From: Maribacter luteus
GTDB taxonomy: Bacteria > Bacteroidota > Bacteroidia > Flavobacteriales > Flavobacteriaceae
Length of the DNA stretch: 64,000 nt
Assembly (NCBI RefSeq): GCF_009674825.1
Contig: NZ_WKJH01000001.1
Coordinates: 496,001 to 560,000, forward strand
Direction of reading: 5' to 3'
Below, piece by piece: positions 29,960 to 39,411 of the stretch. A program made the position numbers and the translations under genes. Positions within the stretch are counted from its first letter, which is position 1; each line of letters opens with the position of its first letter. The notes below the pieces were generated by a model, which worked only from the letters and a program-made list of their open reading frames with translations, made no database searches and was not told the DNA's origin.

Positions 29960-32689
29960 TTAAAAACTATATGCCACATTCAAAAAATACGTTCGTCCGT
30001 AACCATACCAATATTTTGGGGCAAAAGACGGATTGCCACTTAGGTTGTCCTGTTTTAATTGCCCGTAATTACCATTCCTGCTCTGTTCATAACCTCCGGT
30101 TCTGAACACCGCATCAAATACATTGTTGATACTGGCAAAAACACTGATATACTTTCCTTTTTTCAACCAAGATTTACCACCAACCAAATTCAATAAATAA
30201 AATTCGTCCAATGGCTTCTGTTTTAATAACCTAGCCACATTTTCCTCGGTAGCATCAGGAAATCGCTCTCCGGTTTCCGGATCTATATAAAAACTTGGTA
30301 TTCTTGTTATGGTTGATATATTCGCATAATTATTCGCTAAGTAATTTGTGGTGGCCGATACCCACCAATATTTCGGGTCGCGATATTCAATACCTAGTGC
30401 AAAAGCTTTTTGAGGACCTTGCGACAGCTTATAATCCTTTACCTTGGCAATTCCTAAATCAATGGTGCCTTCTAGATTTATCAAATCTTCTTCGGCCCCT
30501 TCCGTATCAAAATTAATAGTGACATTGGGGTCACTGGCATACAAATATTTACCAATCGCCCCTGCAACTGAAAGTTTTACCGATGACGACAACTCATACT
30601 CCAACCCCAATTCGGTACCCATATGTAATTTATCAAGATCTGTTATGACTTCCTGAACAAAATCTGAACCCACACCAGCATCCACATAGAAATAATTGAC
30701 ATCGGTGGTATTCTGAAATCGTGTATAAAAACCAGTGATTCTGCCTATTAATTTCGGTAGTCTTAAAAAATAATTGACATCTACACTACTTACCGTTTCA
30801 CTTTGAAGATCGGGTACGACCCCATTGTTTTCCCTAGGGTTCACAAAAGTGTTTTGAATTACCGCTGGCCTTTGAATCAAAGCCCCATTGGCCCTTAACC
30901 AATGTCTTCCTGTAATCTGATATGATAACCCTCCTTTAAACCCAAAATTCGAGAAGTTAATTGTTTCGCTTTTTCCCAGGGAATTCTCTAAATAGCGTTC
31001 ATTTCTGAACAATCCGTTTCTTTGATACTTTGTTCCGGTTTGGTTGAAGGCAATAAACCCATTCCATTTTTTATAGGCATATCCTAACTGTACAAAAGCA
31101 CTCCATTGAGCGGCCGTTAACCCATAATGATAATTAAAAATATCCCCGTCATATCGATTCGTTTCACCATCCAGATTATTCGCCGTATTTGAGAAAGGAT
31201 CAATATCTTCATGGTATTCTGCCCCAAAAAGGTCGATTATCTTGGCGTAATTATCCGATTCCAATTGTTTAAAAGTAAAACCGAAATCCATTTTCAAATG
31301 ATTTGGGAAGTTGATATTACCAATACTGTTGATCGTTAATTGATTGTCTTCGACCACATCATCATATAAAACATAAGCTGCTTTTTCTTTTGAATTAGCG
31401 GCATATACCGATTCCCATTTCATTTGCGGATCATCCAAGAAACCTTGCTTTGCCATATCGGCACTTATGAAATTAGCACCTATAGGACTGTTGATATAAA
31501 AACTAGGGAGGTACCTGTAATAGACAGGCTCGGGATTTGGGGCGTTGTAATACCCCAATCTACTTTTGGCGTGATTACCGAATTGATAAGAAATACCTGT
31601 ATTCAAATTAAAATTATCAGACTCAAAAAAGTGATTCAATATTACTACAGGTTCAGCTATTTTACGTTCCCTTGAATTTCGAATTTTTCCATTTTGATAT
31701 CCCCAATACGGATTATAGCTACCACCGACCAGATCGTGCACTTCCTCGGTTATCGCTGAAGAACGTCCTCGCCTGTTAGAAGCTAAAATTGCCGTCGCCA
31801 TTAAACTATTTTTAGCATCCAGCTGGTATTCCATCGCCCCATATACAGAAAAGGCATCATACAATGTGCCATCAATGAAGCCTTCAGTTGCCCATCTTCG
31901 GGAGCTCGATATGGTATATGATAATCCGTTGTTTTGTTTTGGGGAGGTATAAGTGGCCATTACCCGCCCTGTATACGTCCTATTCGATGCTGAGGCTGAA
32001 AATCGAAATCCTGGGCGTAAACCAGAGGGTCTGGTATCTATATTGGTGTTTCCAAGAATACCGCCGAAGGTATAGTCAGAAGCATTAAGTCCGTTAGAGA
32101 ATTGTTGATTCCGTGTTACATCGTTCAAACCACCCCAATTATTCCATTGCGGACGACCATCAAACAACTTATTCATGGGCAGGCCATTGATCATGACCGT
32201 TCCATTTCGGGAATCATACCCCCGCACCCTAAAAAAAGCCTGACCAAAATCAAAGGCCGCCCTTCTTAAAAAAATATCCTTGGTAGCTTGTAACAACCCT
32301 ACTGTTACCATCGAATTTTCTTCCTCTGAAAATTCAGTATCCGTTAAAGTAACCAGGTTATCGGTTTTGTCGAATTCAATATCCTTGTCCAATAAAACAT
32401 TCCCTAAATCAATATGATTTCCTTCATAAAAAATGGGAATTCTTTTGGAAACGTACCCCGAAGCCGTAATACTTAGGATAAAATCATCGGGATTATCCAT
32501 AGAAATTGAAAAAAAACCTTTGTCATCTGTTTTTATGGAATTTAAACCGCCTTCCAAGGTAATCACACCTCCTGAAATAGGTTCATTGGAATACCCTGAA
32601 AGCACGTAACCGGATGCATAACCAGACACTTGGCCATACATCACTTGGCACAGGCTAAATGCAAAAAATAAAACTAGGGCAAAACGCAA
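29960..32689 (-). CDS. TonB-dependent receptor with carboxypeptidase-like N-terminal domain
   Basis: 909 residues. A signal peptide precedes a CarboxypepD_reg-like beta-sandwich (about 25-112). The plug follows with FRVRGYDSRNGTVMINGLPM and WNNWGGLNDVTRNQQFSNG, then a long barrel ending in YFLNVAYSF. The plug closely resembles that of the receptor at 36444, so the two are paralogues. No SusD gene is adjacent; the neighbour is the DUF5689/lamin-tail lipoprotein, downstream in the same direction. The secreted nuclease at 32799 is divergent. The substrate is unknown; nucleic-acid fragments are a context-based guess. Confidence 0.92.
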   Translation of the reverse strand: MRFALVLFFAFSLCQVMYGQVSGYASGYVLSGYSNEPISGGVITLEGGLNSIKTDDKGFFSISMDNPDDFILSITASGYVSKRIPIFYEGNHIDLGNVLLDKDIEFDKTDNLVTLTDTEFSEEENSMVTVGLLQATKDIFLRRAAFDFGQAFFRVRGYDSRNGTVMINGLPMNKLFDGRPQWNNWGGLNDVTRNQQFSNGLNASDYTFGGILGNTNIDTRPSGLRPGFRFSASASNRTYTGRVMATYTSPKQNNGLSYTISSSRRWATEGFIDGTLYDAFSVYGAMEYQLDAKNSLMATAILASNRRGRSSAITEEVHDLVGGSYNPYWGYQNGKIRNSRERKIAEPVVILNHFFESDNFNLNTGISYQFGNHAKSRLGYYNAPNPEPVYYRYLPSFYINSPIGANFISADMAKQGFLDDPQMKWESVYAANSKEKAAYVLYDDVVEDNQLTINSIGNINFPNHLKMDFGFTFKQLESDNYAKIIDLFGAEYHEDIDPFSNTANNLDGETNRYDGDIFNYHYGLTAAQWSAFVQLGYAYKKWNGFIAFNQTGTKYQRNGLFRNERYLENSLGKSETINFSNFGFKGGLSYQITGRHWLRANGALIQRPAVIQNTFVNPRENNGVVPDLQSETVSSVDVNYFLRLPKLIGRITGFYTRFQNTTDVNYFYVDAGVGSDFVQEVITDLDKLHMGTELGLEYELSSSVKLSVAGAIGKYLYASDPNVTINFDTEGAEEDLINLEGTIDLGIAKVKDYKLSQGPQKAFALGIEYRDPKYWWVSATTNYLANNYANISTITRIPSFYIDPETGERFPDATEENVARLLKQKPLDEFYLLNLVGGKSWLKKGKYISVFASINNVFDAVFRTGGYEQSRNGNYGQLKQDNLSGNPSFAPKYWYGYGRTYFLNVAYSF

Positions 32690-32798
32690 TCTTAATATAC
32701 TTTGGTTGGTGTTCTGGTTAAATATATTAATAATACTCTTAATTTTGTAAGTATTTATTTATGTTTTGATGTATTTTCGTTGAATTCAATATTTTTTT

Positions 32799-33836
32799 AT
32801 GAATATTCGATTACTGTTTTTTGTGTTGATTTTTCCAATTTTTATTTTTTCCCAAAAAGGAAATACTTACAAAATAAGAACTATCGCATTCTACAATCTT
32901 GAAAACCTATTCGATATTGAAAATGATTCATTGACCCATGACGATGATCGCACTCCCGAAGGTAAAGACAGGTGGACCGAAGAGCGGTACCTACATAAGA
33001 TTGCCAATATGGCCAAGGTAATTTCTGAAATCGGTAAAGGGAAAGGATCCTCTTCTCCTGATATTCTTGGCGTTTGTGAGGTGGAAAACAGAAAAGTAAT
33101 CGAAGACTTGGTTCACCACAAAACACTTGAAAAAATGAATTACAGAATAGTTCATTTTGATTCCCCGGATGAGCGCGGCATTGATGTTGCCCTAATTTAT
33201 AAGGAGTCAGTTTTTCTACCAACAAGCTTTCAAAGTAGACGACTCTTACTTCATAAGGAAGACGGTTATCGAGATTATACACGAGATCAATTGGTTGTTG
33301 GCGGTTTATTGGATAATGAACAGATATATTGCATCGTAAACCATTGGCCTTCCCGAAGTGGTGGCGAAGCAAGGAGCAGACCAAATCGTTTGGCCGCGGC
33401 CACGTTGAACAAAAAAATCATTGATTCTATCATAAAAATAGACCGTTCGGCAAAGATCATAAGTATGGGCGATTTAAACGATGACCCCACAGATGACAGC
33501 CTTAAGAAAATTTTAAAAACAAAGGGCAAGAAAAAGAAACTGGAAACAAACGATTTATTTAACCCTATGGAGAAATTGTACAAAAAAGGGATTGGATCAT
33601 TGGCCTACCGTGACAAATGGAACCTATTCGATCAAATATATTTCACCTCGAATTTATTGAACAATGATAGTGGCTACCATTTCTGGAAAGCGAATGTTTT
33701 TACCCCACCCTATCTTTTCAGCAAAAAAGGCAGATATAAAGGGTATCCTTACCGGACCTATGCAGGCGGAAACTATACCGGGGGTTATAGTGACCATTTT
33801 CCCGTATACCTGTATTTGATAAAAAGTGCTGAATAG
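32799..33836 (+). CDS. Secreted endonuclease/exonuclease/phosphatase family protein
   Basis: 345 residues with a signal peptide (about 1-18) and a complete EEP fold: IRTIAFYNLENLFD with the first metal-site Asn, ILGVCEVENRKV with the catalytic Glu, VNHWPSRSGGEARSRPNRLA, IISMGDLNDDPTDDS and the final GGYSDHFPVYLY His motif. Unlike the cytosolic exonuclease III at 10137 it is exported, so it acts on external or periplasmic DNA, RNA or phosphate esters. It is divergent from the TonB receptor and shares its intergenic region of about 110 bases. Confidence 0.88.
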   Translation: MNIRLLFFVLIFPIFIFSQKGNTYKIRTIAFYNLENLFDIENDSLTHDDDRTPEGKDRWTEERYLHKIANMAKVISEIGKGKGSSSPDILGVCEVENRKVIEDLVHHKTLEKMNYRIVHFDSPDERGIDVALIYKESVFLPTSFQSRRLLLHKEDGYRDYTRDQLVVGGLLDNEQIYCIVNHWPSRSGGEARSRPNRLAAATLNKKIIDSIIKIDRSAKIISMGDLNDDPTDDSLKKILKTKGKKKKLETNDLFNPMEKLYKKGIGSLAYRDKWNLFDQIYFTSNLLNNDSGYHFWKANVFTPPYLFSKKGRYKGYPYRTYAGGNYTGGYSDHFPVYLYLIKSAE

Positions 33837-33839
33837 ACT

Positions 33840-34433
33840 TTATTGCGGCAATGCAATCTTTATGTTCCTCCAATTAACCTTTATACCACCCCCATCATGG
33901 ATCTGCAATGCAATAGAGCCCTCTCCGGCCCCGATTTTTTTATCCCTAATGGTTACCATCTCAACACCATTTAACCAAGAAGTCAATTTATCACCATATA
34001 CCCGGATTTTCATCTCATTCCATTCGCCCATCTTCAAGGCCTTGTCCTTTTCAGGGTCCGGTTTGATCAGCCAACCACGACCATAAGATTCATAAACCCC
34101 ACCTGTGCTATGCCCTGGAGGAGCAACTTCAACCTGCCAACCACTGACTTTGGTGCCATCTACGGTAGAACGAATGAATACCCCACTATTGCCATCAGCT
34201 TCTTGTTTAAATTCGAGTGTTAGGGTAAAATCCTTATAGTGCTTGTCAGTTGCCAAATATCCGTATTGTTCATCCGGACCACTTTCACATACCAACAAAC
34301 CATCTTCAACATACCATTTTTCGGTACCATAGACCGTCCATCCAGAAAGATCCTCCCCATTGAATAATGATATTTCTTGGGCAAAACCAAGTGTTGAAAA
34401 GACTAATGCTGTTAAAATCAATATGTTTTTCAT
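33840..34433 (-). CDS. DUF1080 (3-keto-disaccharide hydrolase-like) secreted protein
   Basis: 197 residues with a signal peptide (MKNILILTALVFSTLGFAQ) and a single DUF1080 domain of the concanavalin-like lectin/glucanase fold: ISLFNGEDLSGWTVYGTEKW, FTLTLEFKQEADGNSGVFIRS, GGVYESYGRGWLIKPDPEKD and MKIRVYGDKLTSWLNGVEM. Some family members cleave 3-keto-glycosides; others may only bind sugar. It is very common in marine Bacteroidota. It is convergent with the nuclease gene, three bases apart, and upstream on its strand lies the four-helix membrane gene. Confidence 0.88.
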   Translation of the reverse strand: MKNILILTALVFSTLGFAQEISLFNGEDLSGWTVYGTEKWYVEDGLLVCESGPDEQYGYLATDKHYKDFTLTLEFKQEADGNSGVFIRSTVDGTKVSGWQVEVAPPGHSTGGVYESYGRGWLIKPDPEKDKALKMGEWNEMKIRVYGDKLTSWLNGVEMVTIRDKKIGAGEGSIALQIHDGGGIKVNWRNIKIALPQ

Positions 34434-34482
34434 TGTTGATACTTTTTAAAGTTGACAGGATGTATGTACTAAAAAACTATTT

Positions 34483-34938
34483 TTAAAACCACTGGCTCCA
34501 AGGAATCCTACTCAAAATAAGTACTAATCCCAAACCGTAAAATATGGCAATACTTTTAAATTTTTTATTGCCTTCCATAAATTTCTTATGCCTGGACCAA
34601 CCTATGGTAATCAAAACCAAAGCGATAATGTTGATAAAGGGATGTTCAACGGCCAATAACCTGGCAGCGGAATTCATACCCCCCATACCTAAAGACTGAA
34701 TGGCGTTTAAACCACTCGGTGATACGAAAAAGAGAATAAGTCCCACCAATAATTGTAAATGGCAAAGGATAAGTGCGAAAAGGCTAATTCGAAAATCTTT
34801 TTGGGGCAAAAACATTTTATTGCTTACTAAACCGATAATAGCATTGGCAACAGCCAAAAATAAAACGGCTAATGCCACATAAGCCAAATACGAGTGTAAT
34901 TGCAATACCCATTGATACGCAAGTCCTGGTTCTTCCAT
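34483..34938 (-). CDS. Four-helix integral membrane protein, cytochrome b-like pattern
   Basis: 151 residues with four hydrophobic helices. Histidines sit at or near helix ends (LQLHSYLAY, LCHLQLLVG, EHPFINI), a placement seen in small b-type haem proteins, but no family motif is decisive. The C-terminus is LILSRIPWSQWF. It is conserved-looking and probably in the cytoplasmic membrane. It lies 49 bases upstream of the DUF1080 gene and is divergent from the ThrE genes. Haem binding is only a possibility. Confidence 0.65.
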   Translation of the reverse strand: MEEPGLAYQWVLQLHSYLAYVALAVLFLAVANAIIGLVSNKMFLPQKDFRISLFALILCHLQLLVGLILFFVSPSGLNAIQSLGMGGMNSAARLLAVEHPFINIIALVLITIGWSRHKKFMEGNKKFKSIAIFYGLGLVLILSRIPWSQWF

Positions 34939-35033
34939 AATATTTAAGTTGATTAATATGATGGTCTAAAAATACTACTTTTTACGCATAAAAAATAAGA
35001 ACTATGCCGTATACCACGAACCTCCAAAAACAG

Positions 35034-35041
35034 TAATTTTG
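35034..35041 (+). promoter_or_regulatory. -7 box for the ThrE-type exporter genes
   Basis: TAATTTTG, exact TAnnTTTG match, 30 bases before the ATG at 35071. No clear -33 element. Confidence 0.45.
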
Positions 35042-35070
35042 CTTTTACTTTTCCCTTATGCATAAATATT

Positions 35071-35829
35071 ATGGACAAGCTAAAAAAAACGGCGGATCTG
35101 CTGTTAGACATATCCTCCCTTTTAATGGTATCCGGAGCTAACACCAACAGAATAAACCTAAGTCTTACCCGGTTCGCTACCACCTTAAATTGTCAAGCCT
35201 ATAGTATGGTTACCCATAAAACCTTGGTTTTAACCGTCACCGATAATGAAACTGAAGCAACTTTCACGAGAGTTAAGAAAATACCTAAATACCAAATCAA
35301 TTTTTCTACCATTTCCTCGATCAGTAGAGCGAGTTGGAGTGCTTTAAGCGAGGATTGGACCATAGCCCAAATAGAAAAGGAATTACAAACAATAAAATCA
35401 CAGGGCAGATATCCAAGAGCTATAGTACTTATAGCCGTTAGTCTTGCCGGTGCGGGGTTTTGCAATATTTTTAAGGGGGATTATCTAAATATGTTAGTGG
35501 CTTTCATCAGTACATTATTGGGCCTATATATACTACAGACCGCCCATAACCACAAAATCAACGGTAATATCGCAACTTTCCTGGCCTCTTTTTCGGCCTC
35601 TTTCATTGCTTCATTGGGTGTATCATACAGCTTAGGGAGCCACCCCCAAGCAGCTTTGGCAACCTCTGTATTGTTTTTAGTTCCAGGTGTCCCTTTAATA
35701 AACTCTTTTACAGATCTTTTAGACAACAATATCCTAAATGGCATGGTTAGATTCACAAACGGAGCGATGACCTTTCTTTCCATTGCCCTAGGTCTTTTCA
35801 TTACTATGTTAATATTTCAATTGAATTGA
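35071..35829 (+). CDS. Threonine/serine exporter family, ThrE N-terminal-type subunit
   Basis: 252 residues of the PF06738 type. A soluble N-terminal part (about 1-115) contains LLMVSGANTNRINLSLTRFA and THKTLVLTV. Five membrane helices follow, with FLVPGVPLINSFTDLLDNNI, the family signature loop. In Corynebacterium ThrE this domain and the next are one protein; here they are two genes. The stop TGA (35827-35829) overlaps the ATG of the partner, so the two are translationally coupled and probably form one transporter exporting small hydroxy amino acids or similar solutes. Confidence 0.9.
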   Translation: MDKLKKTADLLLDISSLLMVSGANTNRINLSLTRFATTLNCQAYSMVTHKTLVLTVTDNETEATFTRVKKIPKYQINFSTISSISRASWSALSEDWTIAQIEKELQTIKSQGRYPRAIVLIAVSLAGAGFCNIFKGDYLNMLVAFISTLLGLYILQTAHNHKINGNIATFLASFSASFIASLGVSYSLGSHPQAALATSVLFLVPGVPLINSFTDLLDNNILNGMVRFTNGAMTFLSIALGLFITMLIFQLN

Positions 35830-36320
35830 TGGAAGAAGCTATAATAAAAGTATCGGAGTTATCGATATGGTCAGGTATTGCGGCCGTTGGATTTGGAATA
35901 CTATTCAATATTCCCCGTAAAACTATTTTGGTCGTATTTTTTCTTGGTTTAGCTGCAGGCTTGGTAAAATTCTTTCTAATAGATCTTAACATCAATATCG
36001 TATTGTCTACATTAGTTGCGGCGAGTTTTGTCGGAATCTTAAGTAGCCCCTTGGCACACAAGGTTCACCATCCTCCGGTCGTTTTTTCGATTCCTGCCGT
36101 TATTCCTATGATTCCGGGGTATTATGCCTATGAAACCGTTTTGTCTATAATGTCCTTTACTTTTATGGAAAAAGACCCTCAAAAAAGGATGGAATTAATG
36201 GCATCCATTTTCTTTAATGGTTTTACCACGATATTCATTCTAATTGCCATAACCATAGGAGTATCCTTGCCCTTGCTGCTATCTAGAAAGGAAACGGTTA
36301 AAAAAAACGATGGTAAATAA
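35829..36320 (+). CDS. Threonine/serine exporter family, ThrE C-terminal-type subunit
   Basis: 163 residues of the PF12821 type with four to five membrane helices and the conserved HPPVVFSIPAVIPMIPGYYA segment. The start is the ATG at 35829, overlapping the stop of the preceding gene as TGATG; one more codon upstream (TTG) is open but not needed. It completes the ThrE-like transporter. A bidirectional terminator lies about 75 bases after its stop. Confidence 0.9.
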   Translation: MEEAIIKVSELSIWSGIAAVGFGILFNIPRKTILVVFFLGLAAGLVKFFLIDLNINIVLSTLVAASFVGILSSPLAHKVHHPPVVFSIPAVIPMIPGYYAYETVLSIMSFTFMEKDPQKRMELMASIFFNGFTTIFILIAITIGVSLPLLLSRKETVKKNDGK

Positions 36321-36390
36321 CCACTTGAACATTAAAATGCCGGATTAACACCGGTTATTACGCCTTAAAATCAACTTCTTTTTAAGTATA

Positions 36391-36424
36391 AAAAAACCCT
36401 AACGTTACCGTCAGGGTTTTTTAT
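36391..36424. terminator. Bidirectional intrinsic terminator between thrE-type genes and TonB receptor
   Basis: Arms AAAAAACCCTaACG and CGTcAGGGTTTTTT around a four-base loop; the stem has one A/C mismatch. A-tracts and T-tracts on both sides serve the plus-strand transporter genes and the minus-strand receptor, which ends at 36444. The 30 bases 36395-36424 are nearly identical (three differences) to the terminator at 56701-56730. Confidence 0.8.
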
Positions 36425-36443
36425 CTGTGCTAAATATTAATTT

Positions 36444-39239
36444 TTAGAATTTGTATCTTATTCCAAAATTCCAAGTTCTTCCAAAGCCCCAGAAAACATT
36501 GTTAGAAACGTTTACACCATTCCAGGTGTCATCACCTGCCTCTACCTCATCATTTGAAGTAGATTCTGAAATATAAACTTCGTTAAATACATTGTTAACA
36601 TTTAATCTAAGACTAACAGAATTATCTTTGTCTTTACCAACTAACATCTTATAACTAAGTCCTGCATCAAACAAATCGTATGCAGGTAATTCTAATTGAA
36701 AATCCCCCCCATCTGGCTGTCCATCAGTATTCTCATCCTGAAAATCAACAACATCGAATTGACCAAATAATTTTGCCGCATGATACCAACTAGCATCAAA
36801 ATACAGTCTCTCTACCGGCTCTACAGAAACTCCTAATCTTGCGGTAGTCTGAGCAGCATCGTCAACTTTTACACCATCAAGAATTAATTCGGCCTGACCT
36901 AGTTGATTTTGACCATCATCAAAAACAGTTGCTGTTGGATTACCAGCATATTGCCAATCACCTATAGACAACATACCATTAACTGTAATGAAAGAAGTTG
37001 GCTTGGCAGTGAAATCAACTTCGACACCCATATGCACTTGTTCTATACCATCATAGTTTGCTGTACCTTGAAACAATAGGTTTCCATCTGGATCTGTAAC
37101 ATTTACTCCTTCAGAAAGGAACCTATCTGACCAAGAAGTTCTATATAAATTCACATTAGCATTAAAGAACTGACTTCTGAAACCATACCCGACCTCGAGA
37201 CCTAAAACTTTTTCGTTCTGATAATTATCATTAATATCATTAACATAATTCAAAAATATTGCATCGAAAATCGGTTGCTTGGAGTAATAACCAGCATTTG
37301 CAAAAACATTGTGCTTTTCATCGATATTGTAATTTAAACCACCTTTGATATTACCACCGATAATGTTGATCCATTCTGTTTCTTGTTCTGGGTCAGAATC
37401 TAAATAATTAAAAGGATCAATACGTTTGAATCCTTGGTTAGAGAAACCTCCTTGAAGAAAAGCAGAAATCTTGTCATTGGTATACTCTAATTGACCAAAG
37501 CCACCAATCCAGTTTACTTTTCCTATATTATAATAGTCAATTTTAACTTCGTCATCTACATTTTTGAAAACATTCCAGATATTTCCGATAGTAGGCGCGT
37601 AGGTTTCAGTGGTGAAATTATAAGTGTTATTGATGTCATCATTATCTACATAAGCATCCGCGCCTAATAGATCTACCAGTCTTCTGTAATGATATCCCTT
37701 ATAAGTTCTGGCGTCCACACCCAAATCATACGACCAATTGTCATTAATTTTATGGTTAAAATTGATAATGGCACCATACCAGTTATGTGAGTTCATTGAA
37801 GAACGTTGTGAAATACCATTTTCTGAACCAAACACATGGGCCCCATCGTCTTCGAAACCATAAGACGAATTATTACCATTTATGTACAATCCTTGATATG
37901 CAGCATCTCCGCCACCAGTATAACCTTCTCTTGGATCACCGAAATCAGAAATATTCGCTCCTTTATTATAAGCAATAATGTCATCGAACCTAACATGACC
38001 GTTCTCATCTTTGAACTGACCATAAAAAGACCTTCCACCGTTTATATTACCAATAGAGCCAATAGAACCTCCACGCCCTAATGAAGCATATAAAACTGAT
38101 GATAATGTAGATTTTTCAGATATTTTATAATCCCAATTAATCATTGCCTTAGGCTTATGGTAGAAGTTTCCAGAGAATGTTTCCTCTTTTCCATTTCTAT
38201 AACCATAATCAGAGTTATATTGAATATTTGGATCTACCCCATTACTACCATACCTAATATAATTACTGATAGATTCAGCATAGCCTCTTTGAAAATGCTG
38301 CTGTGGTGCTCCGGTCACCATGAATTGAAAATCATGTTTATCGTTTGGTCTGTAACCAAGTGCCACAAAATAGTTGTAACCTTCGAAAGGCGTACCTTGA
38401 ACATAACCATCTCCTGCTGTTCTACCAAGCAAAACACTAGCAGATAGCCCATTTTCCATTAAACCAGTGTTGTAAGAAGCAGTGGTTTTTAAGTAATTGT
38501 GGTTACCAACTGTAGAAGAAACAACTCCTCCTTCCACCAAATCCGCAGCCTTTGTCACAATATTAATGGTACCACCAACTGAACTAATGGCAAGTTTAGA
38601 AGAACCAAGCCCTCTTTGAACTTGCATTGCCGATGTTACATCGGAAAGACCTGCCCAGTTACTCCAGTATACCCAACCATTTTCCATATCGTTTACAGGC
38701 ACGCCATTAATCATTATAGCCGTATTTCTTTGGTTGAAACCTCGAATATTAATTCTAGAATCACCAAAACCACCCCCTTGTTTCGTTACGTATACAGATG
38801 GTGTTGACTTCAACAACTCAGGAAATTCTTGAGAACCAAGTTTTTCAACTATTTCAGAAGCTCTAATAGTAGAAACCGCAACTGGTGTTTGCCTATCCTT
38901 GGCAATATCCATAACACCGGTTACCACAACCTCTCCCAATTGCTCAGCATCTGGCTCTAAAGAAATTGAACCAACACTGCCAGCACTGGTAAAAGCAACA
39001 CTTTTACTCACATAACCCATGTAAGATACTACCAATGTTCCTGAGCTTTTAGCTACACTTACAGAAAAATTACCATCAAAATCGGTGGTAGCTCCCTTTG
39101 TTGTTCCTTTAACAACAATACTCGCACCCGGAAGCGGGTCATTAGTCTCACCGTCTACGATAGTACCAGTGATTGTTTCTTGGGAAAACGCCAAAGCAGT
39201 CATTAAAAATGCTGCTAAGACCATGTACATTCTTTTCAT
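36444..39239 (-). CDS. TonB-dependent receptor with carboxypeptidase-like N-terminal domain
   Basis: 931 residues. The signal peptide runs to about residue 19. A CarboxypepD_reg-like domain follows (ITGTIVDGETNDPLPGASIV, GATTDFDGNFSVSV). The TonB-box-like segment LGEVVVTG comes next, then the plug (INIRGFNQRNTAIMINGVPV, NDMENGWVYWSNWAGLSDV) and a large barrel ending FWGFGRTWNFGIRYKF. It is a paralogue of the receptor at 29960. It stands alone between a bidirectional terminator and a 170-base upstream region, with no SusD or enzyme partner, so it is not a polysaccharide utilisation locus. Substrate unknown. Confidence 0.93.
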   Translation of the reverse strand: MKRMYMVLAAFLMTALAFSQETITGTIVDGETNDPLPGASIVVKGTTKGATTDFDGNFSVSVAKSSGTLVVSYMGYVSKSVAFTSAGSVGSISLEPDAEQLGEVVVTGVMDIAKDRQTPVAVSTIRASEIVEKLGSQEFPELLKSTPSVYVTKQGGGFGDSRINIRGFNQRNTAIMINGVPVNDMENGWVYWSNWAGLSDVTSAMQVQRGLGSSKLAISSVGGTINIVTKAADLVEGGVVSSTVGNHNYLKTTASYNTGLMENGLSASVLLGRTAGDGYVQGTPFEGYNYFVALGYRPNDKHDFQFMVTGAPQQHFQRGYAESISNYIRYGSNGVDPNIQYNSDYGYRNGKEETFSGNFYHKPKAMINWDYKISEKSTLSSVLYASLGRGGSIGSIGNINGGRSFYGQFKDENGHVRFDDIIAYNKGANISDFGDPREGYTGGGDAAYQGLYINGNNSSYGFEDDGAHVFGSENGISQRSSMNSHNWYGAIINFNHKINDNWSYDLGVDARTYKGYHYRRLVDLLGADAYVDNDDINNTYNFTTETYAPTIGNIWNVFKNVDDEVKIDYYNIGKVNWIGGFGQLEYTNDKISAFLQGGFSNQGFKRIDPFNYLDSDPEQETEWINIIGGNIKGGLNYNIDEKHNVFANAGYYSKQPIFDAIFLNYVNDINDNYQNEKVLGLEVGYGFRSQFFNANVNLYRTSWSDRFLSEGVNVTDPDGNLLFQGTANYDGIEQVHMGVEVDFTAKPTSFITVNGMLSIGDWQYAGNPTATVFDDGQNQLGQAELILDGVKVDDAAQTTARLGVSVEPVERLYFDASWYHAAKLFGQFDVVDFQDENTDGQPDGGDFQLELPAYDLFDAGLSYKMLVGKDKDNSVSLRLNVNNVFNEVYISESTSNDEVEAGDDTWNGVNVSNNVFWGFGRTWNFGIRYKF

Positions 39240-39411
39240 TTTTTGAGTGTTTAATTTGGTTTAATACAAAGTGCAAATGTGATCTTTTTTAATGGACCGT
39301 ATATTAAGCCTATGTTAAATTTAGCGTGTTAAAATTAACATAAAAAAACACTAATGCCAGCTGACAGACAAGAAGTTATCAACCTTTATTAAGAAATGAA
39401 AAATAACAAGG

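Noticed and set aside
36444-39239. Possible polysaccharide utilisation locus around the TonB receptors
   Set aside because: None of the four receptors has a SusD gene or glycoside hydrolase cluster next to it.
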